DNA of 64,000 bases, taken from Muricauda sp. SCSIO 64092 (GTDB lineage: Bacteria; Bacteroidota; Bacteroidia; Flavobacteriales; Flavobacteriaceae). Each line of letters begins with the position of its first letter. Within the stretch, counting starts at the first letter, position 1. The notes under the pieces are model-generated. The model did not search any database. It was not told where the DNA came from and was given only the letters and a program-made list of their open reading frames with translations. Made by a program: the position numbers and the translations under genes. Shown one piece after another: positions 58,315-64,000 of the stretch. Where the stretch lies: the NCBI RefSeq assembly GCF_023016285.1, contig NZ_CP095413.1, forward strand, positions 5,284,501 through 5,348,500, given 5' to 3'.

Positions 58315-61134
58315 ATGAAACAGACAATTGAAGCAATAAAACTACTCTCGGTCTTCTTTTTGGTACTAACATTCTTAGGTTGCGAGGATGACGATACCGT
58401 ACTACCTGTGGTAGAAGCAGGTTTTACCTTTACACAGGACCAAAATACCGGTACGGTAACCTTTATAAATACCTCTACCAATGCCGATAGCTTTGCCTGG
58501 AACTTTGGGGATGGGACAAGCTCAGAGGAGATCAATCCCACAAAAATCTACGCGGCAAATGGTACGTTTACGGTGGTACTCACAGCATCCAGTGTGGCAG
58601 GTGCTTCTGGTACTTTTGAAGGTGAAATCACCATTAGTGTCCCAGAACCTCTTGGGCCAATAGCATTGCCCATTAATTTTGACGGCACCAATGTGGATTA
58701 TGATGCTATTGTAGGCGACAATATTGGGTTCTCCATAGTAACAAACCCAGAAACTGGCAATGGAAACACCACCAGTGTTGGCCAAATGGTAGCTGGTGGC
58801 GGTCAATTCCAAAATATACAGTTCCCTTTAGGAACGGCAGTAGACTTTAGCGGTGAAAATAAGACGATTCAATTGGAATTGTTCTCATCAGCTGAAATTG
58901 CTGTTTTGATTAAGTTTGAAGAAGGTGTTGATGGCGCACGGGATGTAGAGGTTGGGGCGACCCATACCGGTTCAGGTTGGGAAACATTAAGTTTTGACTT
59001 TGCCACGGATGCCGTAGCTAGTTTTATTCAAGATGATCCCCAAAATGGCCAGGCTTTGGTTCCGGATGGTCAATATGGTGAGATGGTATTATTTGTAGGA
59101 TTCGCTGCTGACCCTGGAGTTGAGGGCACTTTCTTTGTAGATAATATTGTCCAAACCACAACCGACGGCGGAGGCATGGCCACCGAACCAACAATGGCTG
59201 CAACGGCACCGACCCAGGATGCAGCAAGCGTGGTTTCGGTGTTCAGCAACGCGTATACCAACATAGGGGGAACAAACCCCAGGGCATTTGGAAATGATGG
59301 CGGGGCTACCTTCTCCGAAATCCAAGTGGCCGGTGATGACGTGTGGAGCTATGCCGACACCAATTTTGTGGGCCTCCAGAACGATGCAGGTTTTGACCTC
59401 ACCGGAAGGACCAACTTCAGTATGGACATTTGGGTGGCCGAGGATGTTTCGTTCAGGGCCGGTCTCATTTCATTTACCAACCCCGCTTCCCGGGAGGACG
59501 TAGAGGTGAACTTGACCGGTGGTCAATGGAACAACATCGATGTGGCCCTTACGGACCTGGTACCCTCTATAGGTGGCGAAGGAGCATTGCCCAACGACCC
59601 AACGATCAACCAAATCATCTTCGACGTTCTGGGAGATGGGGTTGAGGCAAGCATTTTTGTGGACAACGTATTTTTCTATACAGCCGATGGTGGCGGGGGA
59701 ATGGCCACCGAACCCGCAATGGCCGCACCAACACCGACCCAGGATGCCGCGAACGTGACTTCGGTGTTTAGCAATGCGTATACCAACGCAGCGGGCACGA
59801 ACCCCAGGGCGTTTGGAAACGATGGCGGGGCCACGTTCTCCGAGATTCAGGTGGGCGGTGATGACGTGTGGAGCTATGCCGACACCAATTTCGTAGGCTT
59901 ACAGAACGATACAGGTTTTGACGGAAGGACCAACTTCAGCATGGACATTTGGGTGGCCGAGGACGTTTCGTTCAGGGCCGGTCTCATTTCGTTCACCAAT
60001 CCCGCTTCCAGGGAGGACGTAGAGGTGAACTTGACCGGTGGTCAATGGAATAACATCGATGTGGCCCTTGCGGACCTGGTACCCTCTATAGGTGGCGAAG
60101 GAGCATTGCCCAACGACCCAACGATCAACCAAATCATCTTTGACGTTCTGGGAGATGGGGTTGAGGCAAGCATTTTTGTGGACAACGTATTTTTCTATAC
60201 AGCCGATGGCGGCGGCGGATCTGCCGTAAGTCCATTCTGTAGGACCCAGATACAAGCCTTTGCCGGTGACGCCGGTTCAGACATCTTTTTGTCGGTTTTC
60301 AATGTGGATGCCCAGACCATGCGTGTAGAAATTGAGTCTGCCGATTCAGACCCTGTGGACTTATTGATTCTCCCAGCAGGCGCATGGAATCCTTCCAATG
60401 CCGGAATTTCCTTATCACCAGCTGAAGTATCCCCAGGGGTATGGGCCGGAGAGTTCTTCTTTCCAGGTGGAGCACCGGACAATGTGGAGTTCTTTATTGA
60501 ATGGAGTAAGCTATCGTTTCCAGGAAACTGGAGATCCACGGACCCTGCAGGCTCCCTGGATACGGTTCCTTTTACGGCTACCTGTGATACCTCCGGTGGT
60601 GGCGGTGGAAGCGCCAGTGGATGTACGGGCACGGAAATTGCTGCAACAGCACTTCCTTTGGATTTTGAAGGTTGTGAGACATTCCTTGCCTCGGCTAATT
60701 TTGGTAGCGGACTAACTTCTGAACTTGCTGCTAATCCATCCAAAACAGGCATCAATACCTCTGATTTTGTTTTAAGAATTGATAAACCGGCAAGCTCGGA
60801 CGTTTTCGCAGGCATTCAAAATACATTTCCGACCAATTTTGATCTCACGACCACTAACACCTTCAAAGTAAAGGTGTATTCAACAAAAGCCAATGTGAAT
60901 TTCAGATTTGAGTTGGCGGTTATTCCAAATGATGGCAGTATAGGTAATCCCGCACCTGTGGTAGTCAATATCCCAAATGCCAATGAATGGACCGAGGTAG
61001 AATTCACTTTTGTTAATCTACCAGCTTCACCAACTACCTATAATCATTTGGTTATTAAGCCAGATAACGATTTAGTGGACAGTCCTCTTGTTGGGGATGG
61101 TACCTACTACATAGATGATTTAATTTTGGAATAA
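58315..61134 (+). CDS. PKD-domain surface lipoprotein with duplicated carbohydrate-binding modules
   Basis: I use the ATG at 58315 before the lipoprotein signal (FLVLTFLGCEDDD); length 939 aa. A PKD domain (~30-115, SFAWNFGDGTSSEEINPTK) is followed by one CBM-like sandwich (~120-280), two almost identical ~173-residue modules (from TEPTMAATAPTQDAA and TEPAMAAPTPTQDAA) joined by GGGG linkers, a starch/glucan-type module (~625-740) and a final CBM (~745-939). No catalytic site. It is likely the glucan-capturing surface protein of the locus. Confidence 0.8.
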   Translation: MKQTIEAIKLLSVFFLVLTFLGCEDDDTVLPVVEAGFTFTQDQNTGTVTFINTSTNADSFAWNFGDGTSSEEINPTKIYAANGTFTVVLTASSVAGASGTFEGEITISVPEPLGPIALPINFDGTNVDYDAIVGDNIGFSIVTNPETGNGNTTSVGQMVAGGGQFQNIQFPLGTAVDFSGENKTIQLELFSSAEIAVLIKFEEGVDGARDVEVGATHTGSGWETLSFDFATDAVASFIQDDPQNGQALVPDGQYGEMVLFVGFAADPGVEGTFFVDNIVQTTTDGGGMATEPTMAATAPTQDAASVVSVFSNAYTNIGGTNPRAFGNDGGATFSEIQVAGDDVWSYADTNFVGLQNDAGFDLTGRTNFSMDIWVAEDVSFRAGLISFTNPASREDVEVNLTGGQWNNIDVALTDLVPSIGGEGALPNDPTINQIIFDVLGDGVEASIFVDNVFFYTADGGGGMATEPAMAAPTPTQDAANVTSVFSNAYTNAAGTNPRAFGNDGGATFSEIQVGGDDVWSYADTNFVGLQNDTGFDGRTNFSMDIWVAEDVSFRAGLISFTNPASREDVEVNLTGGQWNNIDVALADLVPSIGGEGALPNDPTINQIIFDVLGDGVEASIFVDNVFFYTADGGGGSAVSPFCRTQIQAFAGDAGSDIFLSVFNVDAQTMRVEIESADSDPVDLLILPAGAWNPSNAGISLSPAEVSPGVWAGEFFFPGGAPDNVEFFIEWSKLSFPGNWRSTDPAGSLDTVPFTATCDTSGGGGGSASGCTGTEIAATALPLDFEGCETFLASANFGSGLTSELAANPSKTGINTSDFVLRIDKPASSDVFAGIQNTFPTNFDLTTTNTFKVKVYSTKANVNFRFELAVIPNDGSIGNPAPVVVNIPNANEWTEVEFTFVNLPASPTTYNHLVIKPDNDLVDSPLVGDGTYYIDDLILE
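59176..60219 (+). repeat. Tandem ~520-bp in-frame duplication (two CBM modules)
   Basis: Copy 1 begins at 59176, copy 2 at 59701. They are nearly identical over their full length; copy 2 lacks two codons (GFDLTGRTNF versus GFDGRTNF), and a few silent and missense changes are scattered. The high identity indicates a recent duplication or gene conversion. Confidence 0.85.
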
Positions 61135-61161
61135 ACAAAACAACATTAAAAAACAAAGGAA

Positions 61162-61196
61162 AGGTCGGTACTGAAAGAAATTTTAAGGGCCGACCT
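61162..61196 (+). terminator. Intra-operon hairpin / attenuator
   Basis: A seven-pair stem AGGTCGG / CCGACCT with a long loop is followed by CTTTCAT, a poor T-run, between the PKD lipoprotein and the phosphorylase-like gene. It may reduce read-through or protect the 3' end of the upstream transcript. Confidence 0.4.
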
Positions 61197-61237
61197 CTTT
61201 CATAAAACTTAATACATCAACAACCTAAAGATTGGAA

Positions 61238-64000
61238 ATGTCTGAAACGGATATTTATATCGGGAACTCCAAAATAACCAGGACCCAAAAAGAAATCACG
61301 GGAAAACAGGTCAGGTTTGAAAACGAAAATTATTACAGGATTTCAAACTACGATACCATGCGTCCCTTCTTTATGAGCGTGGTGAGCGATTCGAATCACT
61401 GGATGTTTATCTCCAGTAATGGAGGTTTGTCCGCCGGGAGGCAGAATTCGGAATCCGCCCTATTTCCCTATTACACGGATGATAAAATAACGGAATCAGC
61501 AGATATTACGGGAAGCAAGACCCTACTCCATGTACATTCCGATGATGGGATTTTCTTATGGGAACCTTTTTCAGGGCAGTCTTCGGATGTATATACCATT
61601 CAACGAAACCTTTATAAAAACAGTCTTGGCAATAAGATTGTTTTTGAGGAAATCAATGATGATTTGGGCTTGACCTTCAGATACCACTGGAATTCGAGCA
61701 ATCGATTTGGGTTTGTAAAAAAATCCACACTTGAAAACAATCGTGACAAAGAGGTTAAGGTTACCGTTTTGGATGGTATCCAGAACATTATGCCCTACGG
61801 AGTGAATTCGGCCTTGCAAAATGCCAGTAGCAACCTTGTTGACGCCTACAAAAAAAATGAACTGGAAGCGGAAATCGGACTTGGTATTTACGCATTGAGT
61901 GCCATTATAGTGGACAAAGCAGAACCCAGTGAAGCTTTAAAAGCTACAACGGTCTGGTCCACTGGGATTGAAAATGCAAGATTTTTGCTTTCTTCATTAC
62001 AGTTGGATGCTTTCCGAAAAGGACAGCAAATTGAGCAGGAAATCGATATCAAAGCGGAAAGGGGAGCTTACTTTGTTAATGCGGATATCGTTCTAAAACC
62101 CAATGGCCAAAAAGATTGGATGTTGGTTGCCGAGGTAAACCAATCCAAAGCAGCTATTGCGGAAACTGCCCATCTGATCAAAACAAAAAAGAATCTTTTT
62201 GATGTTATTCAAGACGATGTTGAAAAAGGATCGGCCCTTTTGCTGCAACTCAATGCAGCTGCTGATGGAATACAATTGACTGCGGATAAGCTCAGAAATA
62301 CACGACATTTTTCCAATTCGCTTTTCAATATCATGCGGGGCGGAATTTTTGATGATGCCTATTCCATTGAAAAAGAGGACTTCATCACCTACATTCAAAA
62401 AGCGAATACCGAAGTCTATCTGGAGAAATTGGATAAACTCCATGAACTTCCAGTAAACTTCGCCTATAGCGAGCTCAAGGCCATTGCGGATAATGATGAC
62501 AATTCGGATTTTAGAAGGCTGGCGATGGAGTATATGCCGTTAAAGTTCAGTCGTAGGCATGGCGATCCCAGTCGCCCCTGGAACAGATTTTCCATCAATA
62601 CGGAAAATGAAGACGGCAAAAAGATCCTGGATTACGAAGGTAACTGGCGGGATATCTTCCAAAACTGGGAAGCCTTGGCCCATTCCTACCCTGCTTTTAT
62701 CGAAAGCATGATCTTCAAGTTTGTGAACGCCACTACTTTTGATGGATATAATCCCTATCGGGTGACCAAGGATGGTTTTGATTGGGAGATCATAGAACCG
62801 GATGACCCATGGTCCTACATTGGCTATTGGGGCGATCACCAAATCATTTACCTGCTCAAATTTCTTGAGTTCATTGAGGATCACTACCCACAGCAACTGG
62901 CATCCTATTTTAATGAGGACATTTTTACCTATGCCAATGTCCCCTACAGGATAAAAAATTATCAAGCAATACTTGAAAATCCAAAGGACACCATTGAATT
63001 TAATGAGGAACTGGATGCAAAAATCAATGAAGAACGCCAACAACTGGGTGCGGATGCCGCTTTATTGAAGGATACAAATAATAATATTTATAAGGTAAAC
63101 CTTCTGGAAAAATTATTGGCAACGGTACTCGCCAAAGTATCGAACTTTATTCCGGAAGGCGGTATCTGGATGAATACGCAACGTCCTGAATGGAACGATG
63201 CCAACAATGCTTTGGTGGGCAATGGCGTATCGATGGTTACTCTTTGTTACCTAAGACGATTCCTTCATTTTTTTGAAAAGGTGCTAAAGGATTCCGCTGA
63301 TACCGAATATCAGGTTTCGGAGGAACTCCTTCAATTCTTTAAAGCGAGCTGGGCTGCATTATCAGACAATTCATCCATGCTCTCAGGTGAAATTTCCAAT
63401 ACGGAAAGGAAGACCCTAATGGATGGATTGGGAAATTCCGGTAGTATTTACCGAAATACCATTTATGAAACAGGTTTTGGCGGTGAAAAGGCCGGGCTTA
63501 CCAAAGACCATCTCCTGCAATTTGTTCAAATCACCCTGAACTACCTGGAACATAGCATTGAAGCCAACAAAAGGCCGGATAATCTCTACCATGCCTACAA
63601 TCTGATGACGGTTGAAAACGACCATGAAGTCTCCATTTCCTATCTATCGGAAATGTTGGAGGGTCAAGTTGCCGTTTTGAGTTCGGGCTATATTTCGGGT
63701 AAAGCTTCCCTGGAACTTTTGGACGCATTAAAGCAAAGTGCCCTGTTCAGGCCGGACCAGTATAGCTATATTCTTTATCCGAATAAGGAATTGCCCCGTT
63801 TTTCCAATAAAAACAACATACCGACCAAAAAGATGGAGCAATCGGAGTTGGTACAAAAACTTTTGGAAGATGGAAATACGAAAATTGTTGAACAAACCAT
63901 CAATGGCAGCTATCATTTCAATGGCAATTTCAACAATGCCAATAGCTTAAAAGCGGCATTGAAAAGACTTCCGAAAGCATATGATGAATTGGTGGAGAAG
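61238..64000 (+). CDS. Glycoside phosphorylase-like (alpha/alpha)6-barrel protein (partial, 3' end beyond window)
   Basis: From the ATG at 61238 the frame stays open for 921 codons to the window end; no signal peptide, so cytoplasmic. The N-terminal ~270 residues are beta-rich (MRPFFMSVVSDSNHWMFIS, GGLSAGRQNSESALFPYYT), as in the lid domain of GH94-like phosphorylases. Helical barrel blocks follow: YEGNWRDIFQNWEALAHSYP (~470), PWSYIGYWGDHQIIYLLKF (~530) and TQRPEWNDANNALVGNGVS (~650), where the Asp is a likely general acid. In a beta-1,3-glucan locus this best fits a beta-1,3-glucan phosphorylase such as GH149, but family assignment is inference. Confidence 0.65.
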   Translation, partial: MSETDIYIGNSKITRTQKEITGKQVRFENENYYRISNYDTMRPFFMSVVSDSNHWMFISSNGGLSAGRQNSESALFPYYTDDKITESADITGSKTLLHVHSDDGIFLWEPFSGQSSDVYTIQRNLYKNSLGNKIVFEEINDDLGLTFRYHWNSSNRFGFVKKSTLENNRDKEVKVTVLDGIQNIMPYGVNSALQNASSNLVDAYKKNELEAEIGLGIYALSAIIVDKAEPSEALKATTVWSTGIENARFLLSSLQLDAFRKGQQIEQEIDIKAERGAYFVNADIVLKPNGQKDWMLVAEVNQSKAAIAETAHLIKTKKNLFDVIQDDVEKGSALLLQLNAAADGIQLTADKLRNTRHFSNSLFNIMRGGIFDDAYSIEKEDFITYIQKANTEVYLEKLDKLHELPVNFAYSELKAIADNDDNSDFRRLAMEYMPLKFSRRHGDPSRPWNRFSINTENEDGKKILDYEGNWRDIFQNWEALAHSYPAFIESMIFKFVNATTFDGYNPYRVTKDGFDWEIIEPDDPWSYIGYWGDHQIIYLLKFLEFIEDHYPQQLASYFNEDIFTYANVPYRIKNYQAILENPKDTIEFNEELDAKINEERQQLGADAALLKDTNNNIYKVNLLEKLLATVLAKVSNFIPEGGIWMNTQRPEWNDANNALVGNGVSMVTLCYLRRFLHFFEKVLKDSADTEYQVSEELLQFFKASWAALSDNSSMLSGEISNTERKTLMDGLGNSGSIYRNTIYETGFGGEKAGLTKDHLLQFVQITLNYLEHSIEANKRPDNLYHAYNLMTVENDHEVSISYLSEMLEGQVAVLSSGYISGKASLELLDALKQSALFRPDQYSYILYPNKELPRFSNKNNIPTKKMEQSELVQKLLEDGNTKIVEQTINGSYHFNGNFNNANSLKAALKRLPKAYDELVEK

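Overview
The window looks like a chromosomal segment of a marine-type flavobacterium (Bacteroidota, Flavobacteriaceae). The support is Sec and lipoprotein signal peptides ending in short cysteine boxes, a Bacteroidota-type -7 promoter box (TAnnTTTG), LytS-type histidine kinases, a periplasmic propeller/triple-Tyr/LuxR-HTH regulator, thrombospondin-type-3 'DTDGDG' segments, DUF6443/Rhs proteins without a Gram-negative proteobacterial context, and a beta-1,3-glucan (laminarin-like) utilisation locus. No rRNA, tRNA, CRISPR array or transposase gene was seen.

Layout. (1) 1-3490, minus strand: an operon with a secreted 'SDHHKA'-repeat protein, a LytS-type kinase and a second, His-less kinase-like protein cut by the window edge. 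Upstream lie two pairs of 21-bp-spaced direct repeats that look like LytTR operators. (2) 3502-5990: gene debris (DUF1080 fragment, EamA permease, decayed metallo-beta-lactamase-fold gene, frameshifted ORFs). (3) 5993-27955: a polymorphic-toxin island. It has a secreted YD-repeat companion protein and a full-length 2127-aa Rhs protein with a phospholipase A2-like tip and a lipoprotein immunity candidate. Four headless Rhs cassettes follow, with different tips (GIY-YIG-like, unknown, truncated M23 peptidase, BECR-like nuclease), most followed by an immunity candidate and a terminator. A sixth, nearly empty cassette keeps only a tip tail and a DUF4348 lipoprotein. Short palindromic elements sit at cassette junctions. 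About 120 bp covering the eamA start is duplicated at both outer ends of the island. (4) 28254-38167: housekeeping and assorted genes (redox lipo/secreted protein, Pcm, MscS channel, BNR-repeat protein, DUF3052, DUF2652, GntR regulator). (5) 38327-49364, minus strand: a tightly overlapping 12-gene cluster for a two-subunit, Tat-exported molybdenum hydroxylase, together with Moco biosynthesis, insertion and maturation genes. (6) 49749-64000, plus strand: a beta-glucan locus with regulator, GH2-like/beta-barrel fusion, carbohydrate-binding lipoproteins, GH16 laminarinase and an incomplete glycoside phosphorylase-like gene. No SusC/SusD pair is visible.

How the parts work together (inference). 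The Rhs array is the classic one-expressed-gene-plus-displaced-cassettes arrangement, in which recombination through near-identical core DNA could swap the toxin tip of the full-length gene while the immunity genes for displaced tips are kept. The molybdenum cluster makes and loads the cofactor for the CoxL-type oxidase at its 5' end. The glucan locus senses, binds and cuts beta-1,3-glucans, and its last gene may phosphorolyse the products in the cytoplasm.
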